DNA of 64,000 nt, from contig NW_026570235.1 of NCBI RefSeq assembly GCF_019649055.1, positions 1,178,001 to 1,242,000 of the forward strand. The letters run 5' to 3'. Below, one piece after another: positions 27,401-41,000 of the stretch; the stretch's first letter is position 1, and every line of letters starts with the position of its first letter. This DNA comes from Paramacrobiotus metropolitanus (lineage: Eukaryota; Tardigrada; Eutardigrada; Parachela; Macrobiotidae). The position numbers and the translations under genes are program-made. The notes below the pieces were generated by a model. It ran no database searches and was not told the origin of the DNA. It worked only from the letters and a program-made list of their open reading frames with translations.

Positions 27401-30400
27401 CGGCTTTAATTCTACGTTGCTTATGGGACTGCCCGTTGGTCTTCCAATGAACTCACAGCAGGCGACCTTTGACGGGATTGTATTTGTAATGGACTTAATG
27501 TAATATTTTGAAACCCGACTTACCCAAATAAAAAGAGCATAGAATGCTGCTGCTTTCTAAATTGTTGTGAATTTCTTGCGAAACATATCGAAACTGCTGC
27601 GTTCAATGTAATCAAATGAGCAGCACTGATGCAGCACCAATACAAGTACTTCCAGTCATAACAGTGTACGCCGAAAACTCAGAACTTAGAGATTTGTTGT
27701 TTGTTGATTCAATAGTGTCTTTTACATTGCGTTTCAATTTTTCTTATACGCTACAATGTTTTAGACCTTTTCTGCTTTCAATGAATAAAACGATAAATAA
27801 AAAGAATTTCGATGAATAAAATAACAAAATTTGATAAGAACAGGTCGTGGACCGGAAAAGATAAAATTTTTGCCGCAACGATTGTCTATCGCGATGAATT
27901 ATGAATGCCGAAAAACAATGCGTAGTGCAGCCAGAGCATACTGCAGTGATAATCCTCGCTTTATTGACCGTCGGTCAAAATCGATATCGCTTCTGCCATC
28001 AATGTCTCGTATCCGGATCCCGCTAAAATGCAATTACTTTAGATCACAGGTAGAGATTATCCGAAAATTAAAGGTAGGTATGGGTGCTGTGAAACGCGCA
28101 GGCGAAATTGAATATTTTGGCTGATAATCCCTGGGGCATGTCGCTTATGAAGTGATAAGGCCCAGCGTGACCGGTTTCCTAAGCTCTCAGTGTGGAAGTT
28201 GGGCGCTGCGTATCCCCCTACTTCACACATTAAGTATTCACACTAAGCACGCATATGATTAATTGCCCGGCTCGTTTTGCTTAGAGGGTCATCCGGACAT
28301 GTTGATTCGATGTTTACGCCATTCTTCCCCTATTCAAACCCGCCACTGGATGGGCATACACTTTGCTAATGCTTCGTATACAACCCAGTTTCCCTACGGC
28401 CGGACACTGGAAGTCAATGTGACTCAATCGTTATTGCAGCACGTGGACGTTTACTATGCGGGTAAGGCCAATCAAAGGATCATAAAGTGTTGCCGCAATT
28501 GCAGTGGTTATTGGGAAATGGTTGTAAGAGTTTACAGTTGCTGATTAAGTGACATGAGGCCGTGTTATAATTTGCAATAATATGTCACCCCCGTTCTGCG
28601 TTTCCCAGGATCCGGCCCTAACGGCCAGTTAAGCTCAGCCATCGAGGCAATTGGGGCGCCACCTATTGTCAGGCATTGTACTGTCCAGTTTTCCGCTTTC
28701 AATGGGCTTAATTTTACCCATACAACCGGGTCCATTCAGATTTATGAATCCAAATTCAGATGGAATAAAGGTAAGTTATATGCCGGTGTTATAGCATTTC
28801 CATACGATTTAAAGTTTACACGCAGACAGTTGATATTGTCAGCTTAGAGAAAGCAATCATGTTTATAAAATTTTAAAACTGACATTCTTCTCCCACACGC
28901 AGGCCATGGTATTTCGATTAATTCCACCGAGGGGAATAGCACTATTCACAATGTCATTTCTGAGTATAATGCCGGCGATGGAATTCATTACGTTCACAAC
29001 GACACCTTCTTTCAACTTCCGGACAATTTCAATTTCTGCACCAGACCACACTTGGGCATGAGTCAGTCGTATCCTGTTTATGCTAGCATAAATCGACCTG
29101 GTCGAATGTCCGCGCCCACTGAAGAGCAATGCATACAGGTTAGATTTCGAACTATGACCGCATTCGTCGAGCTCGTTTATTAACAATTTTTAACAAAGAA
29201 TGAACAATTTTTTTGCAAATTATTTTACTTTGAAATAATCCAGTGTAAGAGAAGATAAAACATTTTTTCTGAAGTTTTTTCATCGAGCAAGAAATTATTG
29301 TAGTCCCATAATTAACTAATCAAAAAGCTACCCGTAGAATTGTGCTGAAACACGTAAAAGCAATTGAAATTCAAAATAAATCCCGCTGAGCTACTCTGTA
29401 TTTTATAAGGAGCTTTTAATTACAGAAATTTATTGTCCAAGAACCGTACATCTTCACTGTCCACTTTCTCCTGGTGGAAGCGTCGGGAACAAACAGCGGC
29501 TACTTGGAAGTGCGCGATGGCGTTGACCCCTACTCGCCACTACTCGGTGTTGTGGAAATTAAAAACGGCACACGCCCGGAAAGTGTCAGCACGAACGGCA
29601 ACCGCCTCTGGATCCGCTTCCGGTCCAATCCACGCCATACAATACGGCTCAACATCAAGATTACCGCTGGTCTAACGAAAGAATACGATCTGAACGTGAC
29701 CAACAGCATGATCACCGGCAACCAGGGTCGCGGTATCAGCGTCACCAATATGCGCAGCGGAGTGAACATCGAACGCGCCACTATCCAGGAAAATACCTAC
29801 CGGGCGGGTGTCCATGTGGACGGCGGAGCGGGTGATGTTAATGTCACTTATTCATTGATTACCAAGAACACCGGCGATGGTATCAACGTGACCTATGTGG
29901 GAGGCAGGAGAAACATTACCATATCGAAAATCACCCAGAACCAGAAGCGCGGCATTGCCGTCGGATTCAACGAAACCTACCCGATCCGGTCGTTCGTCCA
30001 GGAGACGTACGTGGCGCATTCCTTCATCGAGGAAAACTGGTTGGGTGGAATTTTACACGGGAATTTCTGTGCGCACGCCAGTATCGTTAACGTGACAAAT
30101 ACATCCTTTGCCGGGAATCAGAACACCGCCGTCGAAGTGTGGTCGTGCTTAACGCCCAACCACACCTACGATAGGAATACAATGCTGTTTCTGTTGGAAT
30201 GGAACACCTTTCAAGACAGTAACGCGTTGGCCCTGAAAATCAAACCAGCGGCATTTATTTCCGCCCATATTGGTAATAACACATTTGTGCGGCATCGGCG
30301 CGGTGTTGTCTGGATTCAGAATATGAACCATCCTTTCGATAACGAGTGGGACCATCTGCCGGCGGATGTGTCCATCGGGGACAATATTTTTTCCTCGAAC

Positions 30401-33400
30401 GAGGGACCGTTTGTTGTACTGATCGGTTTGAGTGACACAGCTCCACAGCAAAACGGCCAGTTAAAGTACAATTATTTTCGCGATAACATCATCATTCCCG
30501 CCACCGCTCATGTCCGCCGGCATCAGTCGGAAGGCGTCGTGATTATCGGTTCCAGTAATGTTGTGGTCGCACTGAATTCCTTCGATAATCCTCGCAGTCC
30601 AATTTGGCTGGCCTCCCATTTGCGGCATCCGGGAAAGACTATTAACGCAACCGCCAACTGGTGGGGAACCATCGATGAAAGTGTTATTTACACGCGGATA
30701 TTCTCGGGCAAAGACCGTTACGATATTGCCAATGTGATTTTCCGGCCATATTTATCTCGACCCGGCTTAGTCGACCCCGAACCTATTGCTCCGCCCCCGG
30801 AACACCGTCCCCAATTCGTTCGGGGCAATGTCATTGGGGGCATCTATGGCGACCGAATGAACTCGATCTCCGGCGAATACAGTGCCGATTCCGATCTCAT
30901 ATTGCAGCCAAATTCGATTTTGACTATCCGAGCCGGAACCCGTTTGCTCTTCGATGCCGGTATCGGGATTTTGAGCCAAGGGAAAATTGTTATTGAGGGC
31001 ACGCTCCAGAATCCAGTGACCTTTGAAATGAAGCCACCCGCACGGTTTGGCGGATTCAGCAACGAGAGTCTGGTGCGGTTAGTGGGTGGTCCCAGCCAGT
31101 TCGAAGGCCGACTGGAGGTGTTTGTCGATGGGGAATGGGGCAGCGTGTGCAATGAAGAATGGACGATTAAGAACGCCGGCACAGTATGCCGACAATTGGG
31201 GTTGGCGCACGCTCCGGAAGATTTCGCCGGTGGACTTCTACACTACGGTCCAGGCGCCGGTCCCATCGTCCGCAGCAATGTCCAGTGCGATAACTGGGAC
31301 TGGGATATTATAAAATGCCCGCATTATGGAGTGCACGAACATGTCTGCACGCATCTGCAGGATGTTGGAGTCAGGTGCCGACTACCGGGCTGGGCGGGGA
31401 TGCGCATGCCCATCACAGCGGAACAGAGTATCATCGAACACGCGGTGTTTCGACAGGCCGGTGTTCTGGATTTCGATACGCAGTCGGTGTCGTCGGCACT
31501 GCAGATTGACTTTAACGTGATGCACCGGGTGCGGAACTGTGTTTTCGAGGATAACGCCAATGCCGGTCTGGTTATACTGAATAATCATCTGCAGTCGGGG
31601 CCAGAATGTGGTGCAGGGTGGGCGGTTTCGGAGAAATTCCGGTTCGGGTCTAGTCACTTACAGTCCCGGTTTGATGGTGGTGGATGGAGAGTTTATTCAA
31701 AATGGGCGCAGTGCATTTCTCTATAATCCCAAACTTACGCGCTATCAGCAGCGAGAATTCGTTGCATTTTGGAGAGAAAGAATAACTGGCGGACAGTGGT
31801 CATTCCTACACGCGGTGTACAGTTGAGTATGCAGGTTGATCCTCATCAAGAAATTCTGATCAAATCCACTAACAAGCCTCATGAAGCTAATCAAAGCGTG
31901 TTAATTGAAATGGTGATAAAAGATATGGGCTATGTTTTCGGCCTTCAAGCGCTGAATCCCCCGCTGCGTGGAACAACCGGTAAATTTTTTATTACGTATT
32001 GTTATAATTATAATTACTACTTCGATTAAATTACCTAAATACGTGCAGAATGCACGGTTCAGAATTACCGCAAGTAAAAATATGAGTTTCATTTAATGCC
32101 TTTTTGTCATAGAAACCATGAGAATCTTCAATGGGGATCCAAAATCATCCGATGTGGAGATCTGGCTGCTGGATGAACGCGTCAACCATTTACCGGCAAC
32201 CAGCGTGTCTTATAAAATCGTTGTCGAATATCACAGTGGGCCAAACCCATCCGGCAACATTATCCTCCAACTCACACCTGTCCGTAGAGATTTCGCTGTT
32301 GACCGGCAGCATGTGATTTCCTTGGAAGGATGTAGCTTTGACAGGAATAAGCGAGCCATTGAAATGATTCACTATGACCTTTTGGATCAGCACGATAATC
32401 CTTTTGAGTTTCCTCGCCGATTCAACAACGAAAGCATTCGCATCCTAAATACCAAAGTTATGCAGTCGATGGATGAAGGCTTGAAGGTGTCCAACGTTCA
32501 GCCGTGGATAAATATTATGCGGTCGTATGAAAGCGCCGAATTTTATTTGTTGAAGTCGTTGGCACAAATCTCGTATCTTATTAATGGGACGACTTTCGGG
32601 CAGAATGGCGCAGGGATTTCTTTTGTGAGAGAAGGTCAGCAAACACGAACATTACCTACTGATTAGGAAAGTGACTGAATAATTAACACCAAGAAGGTTG
32701 TACTCTGTATACAAAAATATATTTAAAGTTTTCGATATAAAAAAATTTAAAATATATAAGCACCAAATAAAAACATCAAATAAGTAAAACAAATGTTATT
32801 ACAGTAAGTAAAGGCTTTTTTGGGATGCAGGTTATATGAACGTCGAAGCATCCGGCAACATTTACCAGTGGACAATTACGCAAAGCGCAATTGCCGACTC
32901 CACCGGACCCGCTTTCACGCTGGATTTTCCCGTTTCTTTGGGCAAACGCAACTACGCCATGTGGGATAAACGATATATGCGCGCCGAAGCATTAAAGCTA
33001 GAATACGATCAAATGATGGAAAAATTCTGGCAGATCGCCTTGGGCCAGTTAATGTACGGCGCCACCTATGATTTTCGCTGGATGGAACAGGAACATCTTC
33101 GCCGTCTGGGTTACGCCTCGTTCCATGCGTCTACCGAAAATCTCCCGCCTTTTGCCGTACATAGTCTACAGATGAAAAACAACCGCATCACTGGGAATCG
33201 TAACACCTACGCAAAAATCGACGGGGACTTTGTGCGGATGATTTTCAGCGGTAATGATGTCTCACGTAATTTGTGTCCACCTCAGTGGGGTCTGCTAAAA
33301 GTGTCGGGAATGGAGAAAGAGCTCATTATGGGGGATAATGTCTTTGTGGAAAATCAGTGCCGGTTCGTGGTGGAATTCGATATCTCCAGCCATACTGCCA

Positions 33401-36400
33401 GTACCGGGCGGGTGCCGGCTAATTTCGTCCGCAACGAGTTACGCGCCAACCGCGGCAATGTTAGGCGCACTGCTGTCGTCCCGGATACGAATCCCAACAG
33501 CTTTGGCGTGGCGGTGAAGGGTCTCCAGCGGGTCAACGTGACGCGAAACATTCTGGAAAATCCCGCGATGGACTACGAACTCATCTCCGGGTTGTTGACG
33601 GACCAGCTGGATATGGAACTGGAAGTGCGGGAGAACTGGTGGGGTACGCATAATGTGACGATTATTCGCGGACGGATCTTTGATTTCGACGACTGGAACT
33701 GCTATGCCCATGCGCAGTTTGTCCCTTTTCTATCGGCACCCACGCGGGATGCTGGTTTAGTGGAGAATGTGAGAACGGCACCGGTAGCCTCACCCGAAGC
33801 ACCTACCGTTCTCGGAGGGCGGTTACAAGAGTCCATGGTTTTGAAGAAGCGACCAGTGCCGTATATTGTCAATCGGGATTTGACCAATTTTACCGGGAGT
33901 GACGCTGACCATTGAAAGCGGAGTGCTGATGGAATTTTTTCCGAACGTAGGGATACTGGTCTTGGGAGACTTGCAAGCTGTTGGAAGAAAAGGCGATCCG
34001 GTAGTTTTTAAGCCGGTCTCGCGGTCGCTTGCCCAGCGGGCGCTGTTCCCAGCTGTGCTATCACAAATAAAGTACACAACCGATCTGGGAAACGTCCGAT
34101 TATTTGGAGGCCTGCAACCAACGGAAGGTTTGTAAAGCTTACTCTCTTTGTAGTAAATATTTTCTCAGTATACATTTCTTTATTTCGCTTTCTTTTTCAG
34201 CTCATATATTTTTTACACACTCTACTATATTACACAGACTTGCTTGTAATACCATTTCTGCAAATTTCTAAAAAGTAAAGCATATTGTTAAGTTAATGTC
34301 CACCATTCCTCTAAATCGTAACACACCATGGTTTGGCCCTAACTTTGTTTTATTGTAGGTTATTTGGAAATCTTGAATACAACGACGAACCAATGGGTAC
34401 CGATATGGCATGCCGACTTCAGCATCCGCGATGCGACTGTTGTCTGCCGGCATTTGAACTTTCCCGTGGACGACGTGCAAGTGTGGCGTGGGCCGCGGGT
34501 GGAAGACTTCAGCTACGTGCGCACATGGCTACGCCCTTTCTACTGCATTGGAAACGAAGCGCGAATACAGGACTGTGACCTGCCGTTAATGGACACCGTT
34601 GTCCCGGCCAAAGAACAGATGAAAGACCTTTTCATTTTTATGCGCTGCCAGGGCCGGCACATCCCGATGGATTCGGAGTACTGGGGCGGAATTCGGTTTG
34701 CCAGGGCCGATATGGAGTTGGCGGAGAACGGTCCGGATGTATCGGTCTTGGAAGACGTCGAGATCCTGGCGGCCGGTATGCTGCATGGACAACGAGCGGC
34801 AGGTGCAGTGGAAATCATCCACCGTAATCCGAAGATCGAGCGCGTGAAGATTGCCCGCTCCGCGTCCAACGGAATAACCGTGATTAATCCGACTGGAAAC
34901 CTAGTACTGCACCATACAACCGTGGACAGCAGCGTGCTGACTGGAATCAATATTCTCTTACTGCATGGTGACCTTAAGGGTGACACGGACCTGTCGACAT
35001 TCGATCCGGTGCGACATCGGCCTCAGATTGGCATGGGATCCTTACCTCCATTAACGGCACAGTTTGCAGCCGGCATTGCTCTGGGAGCGAATATATTCGG
35101 AATGGTGGACATTTGCAGTGCGGATAAAGTGGTGTACGTACGGAAACGCGTGCTGGTGCTGTTTAGATACGATTCGCCATCCTTGCGAAAGGACTGCGTG
35201 AAGATCTTCCAAGTAGTGGGTATGCGCAAGATGAACCGGATGCCAGATGTACCACCACCCAAAGTGGCATTCCGCCTACTAGAATGGAATATGCACCAAT
35301 CAGAGTTCCTTCCCAATTCTGATTTTGTCGAATTATACGAAGGTACTGTATATGAACTAGCAACCACCAGCGCACTTGGTTATGACGACCGCTGCGGCAC
35401 ACGAAGACAGCACTTAAATGATACGATAATTCCAAAATAAGATCTCAAAATTATCAAAGTGTCCGAAGTTTTAAAACCGGTCGCGGTAAATGATTATGGT
35501 GATATACAGTAATGATACGAAAAATAAAGGGGAAAAGATAAAAAAATTTTTTGTTTGTACACGTATGAATTCGGATCGTACAATATTCACTCGTTCCAAA
35601 TTTCTCACAGACTACCTCTTTTTTTTTGCAGGAAACGTTTATAACCAGACGGATTACAGACTTTTGAAACGGATCAACGCAAGCAGCAATGTTCGGGAAA
35701 CATTTGACAGCGCCAAGGAAACCTTAACCGTCCATCTGTCCGCCACAACCGCTCCCAATTCCCTAACCTACGGCTTCATCGCCGAAGTAGTGACCTTACC
35801 ACCGGCTTACGTCGGCGTCAGCCGCGAAGCCAGGCTTAACGTTACATCATCCGTCCTCCAGAACAACCGACGCGGTGGCCTGCATTTGTATACTACCGGC
35901 GAATTCAACCCGGTCATCGGAATCGAACGCTGCCTCTTCCACTCCAACGGGGAAAAGGTCTTTCACAATTTTTCCACATCATATCGTGCAGCTTATTTGG
36001 ACATCCAGAACACTCCACACATCGAGCTGCACAATAACAATTTCGAGAACAACCAAGGCGGATTGCATGTGGTGGCGAATTCGATGACGGCGGCTACGCG
36101 CAGTCAAGCGCACATCCGCGGAAATGTCTTCTACGGCAACCGCAATACACCGGCATTACTGGTGTTGGGGCGCAGTATCAGCCCTTATCAAGAAGCCACC
36201 ATAACGCACAATTATCTCTTCGACAACACCGGTCAGTTTACCGACAATATCCATCTGGGACGCATCGTGGGAAATTTCTCCGTAAATCAGGTGATGTTCA
36301 ATTTGGGCCGGTACAATATGTTCCTGGATGGATTCGGGCATGTTCGGCTAACGGACTATCAAACCATATACAAGAACAGTTTCATTCGCAATGCCGCGTA

Positions 36401-37679
36401 CGGCCGACCCGAACTGCATTTGATTGACTTTAAAGCACGCGACAAAGCGACCATCTTGGCTACCGGAAGCGGACAGACCATCACGTACAACGTGCTGAAC
36501 AATCCAGAAAACGATTTAGATCTACACACCAGCAATCAGACTGAACTGTTTCCCACTCTGCCGGGTGTTATTAACGCGCGGTATAATTACTGGGGAGCGT
36601 CGTATGAAGCCGGTGTGGCTGGAAAAATTAAGGACAAACGCGATGATCGCTGGTTACATGAAGTGGAATTCACGCCTTTTCTGCCGACAAACACGTCACT
36701 GATGGATGGGAAATGTTACCCCGGTTTCACCCTCCTCCAAGATTCCTGTTATATCTATATCGGTGGTGTAACGACTTTCGCCAAAGCTTTGCAGTTTTGT
36801 CGTATGATCAATGCATCTCTACCATATGCTGATAAATTAGAATACCAATTAACACGCTTTATTCACGACCAGCAACGCAATTTCGATTGGCGCGTGGATG
36901 GTGCGTGGGTGCAGAGTTACTCCTATTCCAACCCCACGGATCGCTGTGTATATTTGCGCAATCAGCGGGCGTGGCCGGCCGAGAACTGCGATGAACCGCA
37001 CCCGTTCATCTGTGAACGAGACACGGCGTACGTTATCACCTCCAAAGCCTGGCATACGCGGATGGCCTACTTAGCGGCGATTGTCATTGGTTTGGTGACC
37101 TTAGTGTTTGTACTCGTGCTTGGATGTTGCTGGTTGCGCAAGTCAAAACAGCGCCGGAAAGAGGCCTTTAAGCGCCGCGAGAGCATCCGCGAATCCATCC
37201 GTTTCAGCCGAACGAGTTTGGCGTTTGCCTCCACGACGAATCTTAACGGAGGACTGAATGTCTCACGCACCAATCTGCTCCAGATTCCCAATCCACCGAT
37301 TGTCGAAACCCACTTCCCTTCCAATGAGGATGCCAGCAGTATTTCTAAGAGTAATCATACGTTTAATTCCTCGGTGGAAATCAGTCCCGATTATGAGTTT
37401 TTCGAAGCGCGCAACGATGCCCTGATATTCGATCCGTATTCGAAAGTGGCTCACATTATACGGAAACATCTGACACCCTCGGATCTGACCTTTAATAATG
37501 TTGCGTACATCGATAGCTCTAATAGTCGGACGAGTACGCGAGCGGATACGATGAGTTTCGATACGATTGATGTTAAGCCGGATTTCTCTGCGGCGTTTCC
37601 GGAGGACGAAGAATATGAAGACGAGAGTCCCAGGACGCGCCGCTATCGCAACACCGTCCTGCTAGAAACTGATATGTAG
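24446..37679 (+). CDS. bark: Bark beetle/Anakonda homologue (tricellular septate-junction protein)
   Basis: Large single-pass cell-surface protein; in insects Bark/Anakonda organises tricellular septate junctions. Exons: 24,446-24,766; 26,024-26,238; 26,445-26,635; 28,285-28,461; 28,609-28,770; 28,903-29,138; 29,426-31,979; 32,113-32,634; 32,831-34,127; 34,359-35,342; 35,632-37,679, phases matching at every junction, about 2,901 aa. Order: signal peptide (core SILLLGIILSMPFASG), beta-helix start, SRCR 1 (about 148-253, ending CEGHPDMLIRC across the phase-1 intron), CUB (about 430-515), beta-helix, SRCR 2 (about 984-1,085), beta-helix, SRCR 3 (about 1,885-1,995), beta-helix, C-type lectin (about 2,580-2,682), transmembrane segment (about 2,696-2,720), 180-residue cytoplasmic tail. 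The three beta-helix blocks close with NWWG, NWWG and NYWG followed by PYL or PFL. Domain order and length match insect Bark. Exon 7 holds two compensating one-base frame changes (near 31,605 and 31,770-31,800) and exon 9 one (near 33,897); assembly errors are likeliest. The 1.3 and 1.6 kb introns hold nothing recognised. Confidence 0.93.
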
Positions 37680-37775
37680 TGCTATGATCGGTGTTGTAAC
37701 TTTCCTGTTTACCAAAGTTTTTTTAAAATTTGCATCTTTTATAACATGGTTAATTTGTTACTGCAATTTTTACTG

Positions 37776-37781
37776 ATTAAA
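37776..37781 (+). terminator. Candidate poly(A) signal of the Bark homologue
   Basis: ATTAAA lies about 97 bases after the Bark stop codon and is the first canonical-like hexamer. The gap 37,680-38,049 is otherwise a shared 3' spacer between two convergent genes. Confidence 0.4.
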
Positions 37782-38049
37782 TACACACAATTTATACGAA
37801 CGAGCATGGCAGAGACAGAAATAACGCATACACCGAGCTAACCATACCATATAAGTATCTTTCTGGGTTAAAACAAAAGCATAAGAGCCACTTTTAAGCA
37901 CTGTAACAAATCGACTGCCATCGTTGTTGAACAATTTTTAAACTGTACGGGTAAGTAATTGTTGATTCACAATTTCGTTTGGCGTGAACAGCTCACACAA
38001 TGAATAAGTAGACATCCACACCAACTATTTCTTTTGAAACGAAAACGGA

Positions 38050-41000
38050 TTAAAACAGTCCTTGCACCAAACCAGTTTCCGGATCCAAATCAATATCGAA
38101 AAAGGCTGGGCGCGTTGGAAGCCCCGGCATCTTGGTTATCTGAAAAATAAACTTCGGTAAGCTTAATCGAATACGAATACTCGTAATTTTGTAACATTCC
38201 ATTATGCAAAGACGAGTAATTTGGCGACATTGAGCTGTATGCTGTAAATTTGTAATTTCGTAGTTGCGTAATTGGAAACTTTGTAAAGTACTTACCGTGC
38301 CAACAAGTGCGCAAACAAATCCAGCACCGGCACTAGCCCAAACCTCTCGAATCGGCAGTACAAAATCTTTCACCACGCCTTTTTTCTCTGGCTCATGGGA
38401 GAATGACAAATGTGTTTTCGCCATACAGATAGGCAGTCGATCAAATCCGTTGCGCTTGACGCGGTTCAACTGTTCTTGCGCTTCTGGAGTAAAACTGATA
38501 TCCCGAGCACCATAAATTTTTTGAGCGATAGTTCGCATCTTCTCCTCCAGTGGTAGCTGCAAACAAAGTAATCCAAATTTTTATATTATTGTTTTCGTGC
38601 CAATGAAATTAGAAATCTATGGGTTTCGCTTAAACTGCTTAAATGAAATCAATAACACGTAGAATGCGATTACAATATTATAATACCGAAAGGTCATAAA
38701 GGAATTTGAACCGGCTGGCCGCTTCCGTCGCGCGTACCACCGATTTAGCCAGTTCTACGGCTCCCTTTCCGCCGTCGGCCCAATGGGAACAGATAACTGC
38801 ATCGTAAGCGCCAGCTTCTTTGGACATTTGCTGAACCAGATCCAGTTCCGCCTGAGTGTCGGTACTATAATTACAATTTCCACATTATTCATTTTTTTAC
38901 AAGTGTATTAACTATAAGTCGCGTATGCACTAGTGCTACGTACTGGAAGCTGTTTATGGCAACCACCACGGGCAAGCCAAATTTCTGGGCGTTTTCAATG
39001 TGTTTGCCCAGATTAGCAAATCCATTGCGGACTAGTTCGATGTTTTCTTGAATATACTCATTGGGTAACGGTGTGCCGGCTGTTACTTTTGGCCCACCAC
39101 CGTGCATTTTCAGCGCTCGGATGGTGGCCACCAGTACTGCGGCATCGGGTACGAGGTTAGAGTATCGGCATTTGATGTCGCAGAATTTTTCCATGCCAAT
39201 ATCGGAACCAAACCCGGCTTCGGTCACTATAAAAATTTTAAACTGAGCCGGTAAAAACGTTTAATTTCGAAGGACGATAGTCTATGAACACTTTGAGATA
39301 ATGGAAAAATAAAAGACTGAGCCAAATTTTTACAATTCAGCAATACCTACGCTCGACATAATTCCAACCCAAAGCAATTATAAATTGTATTACGTAAAAA
39401 CTCATGTGCAAGAATTATATTCTCTTTCACTCCGTCACTTACCAACGAAACCATCTTGTCCTACAAGTTTCAGGGCAATTAAATCGGCGACAATACTGGA
39501 ATTTCCATGGGCAATGTTAGCAAACGGTCCCGCGTGAACAAATACTGGTGTTCCCTACGTTCAGCAACAATTAAACCACACTATGCCGCACGGATACAGT
39601 TCAGAGTTACTTAATTAACCTAAGAGCCATTAACTAGGAACTAGCTATTACAAAAACATTTTCACATACCAACACAAAGTAAAAAAGAGAGAAATCTGTC
39701 GTCAAAATACAGTATGAACTTACTTCGAGAGTTTGCATAATGTTGGGACGAATCGCATCCTTCATCAAAACTGTCAGAGCGCCAGTTATACCCTAGGAAA
39801 CAATCTCATCGTGAAATCAGGCACGGGAAATACGTATAAAACATAATAATATTTTTATGTTTAATACAATAACATAAAAATACTAGGAAAGTGCACTCGC
39901 TTCTGGCGGGCACTGCATGACCGAAGCACAGCAGTAAATTCACAAATATTTTCATGTACTCAGTAGTAAAAACTGGCAGAAATAAGACTGTTGCGATTAT
40001 GAAGTACGTATGTAGAGTAAAATCATGTAACCGGTGAGGCCTCCCAGATAATATAATATGCGGTGATAATATAATCTTTTATATTATAAAAGAAATTACT
40101 GACTATAGCTTTCATACTTACTAAATCGTCAGCCGTCACCGGCACACCACTCTTGCTGCTGGCAACGACCATCTTCCCAAACTTTTCCCGCATATCGGCA
40201 ACAGATGTAGCCAAAGCCAGCACGGCCATGATCTCACTGGATACTGTGATATCGAATTGTGTCTGGAAGTTAGGCCAATATGACTTACATACGCGGGTCC
40301 AAAAGTTACCAACACTAAAGGTGCACGAATTGTTCCAGAATTCCTGAAATGACTAACCTGCCGCGGTGGTATTTGAGGTTTTTCCTTGAAAACAGACTGG
40401 CCAATCGTGATTTCGCGGAGGAACTGGTCATTTGTATCCATAACTGGGGGCAATTTAACCAGTTCCAATTTTTACTGTGAATACTGGCGTTATTAAGTAA
40501 TCAAAGGCATACCGCGGTTCCATGAAATTGTGGCCGGATCAATATCTAAGCGAACAAATTTGCCCACTTCTTCCGGGGTCAGCGCATCGGGATCGGTTTT
40601 ATCGATACCCAGTCGCTAGAAAAGAAATTTATCAAACTTATCCGGCATAGAAAATAAAGTTAAGGAAAAAGCTACCTTAAGTCTGCGAATCTGGATGGGA
40701 GCGAAGGTTTTGCTTCCGTCTTTGGCAGCGGGAACCAGCCGACGGAATAACGCGTCGTTCTTTTGGGTGCCTTCGTGCAAAATACGGGCATCAATGGCAG
40801 CTGCCAGAAGGTTGTTTGCAGCAGTAATGGCATGGATGTCGCCGGTCAAGTGTAGGTTAAATTCCTCCATGGGGATAACCTGGGAATATCCTCCGCCAGC
40901 AGCACCACCTTAGCACAAACGTTAACAAAATTTATAAGAATTGTTTATGTAGACTTGTATTTCTATAAACCGGATGCATTGTACCATAAAAGTGCTTTTC

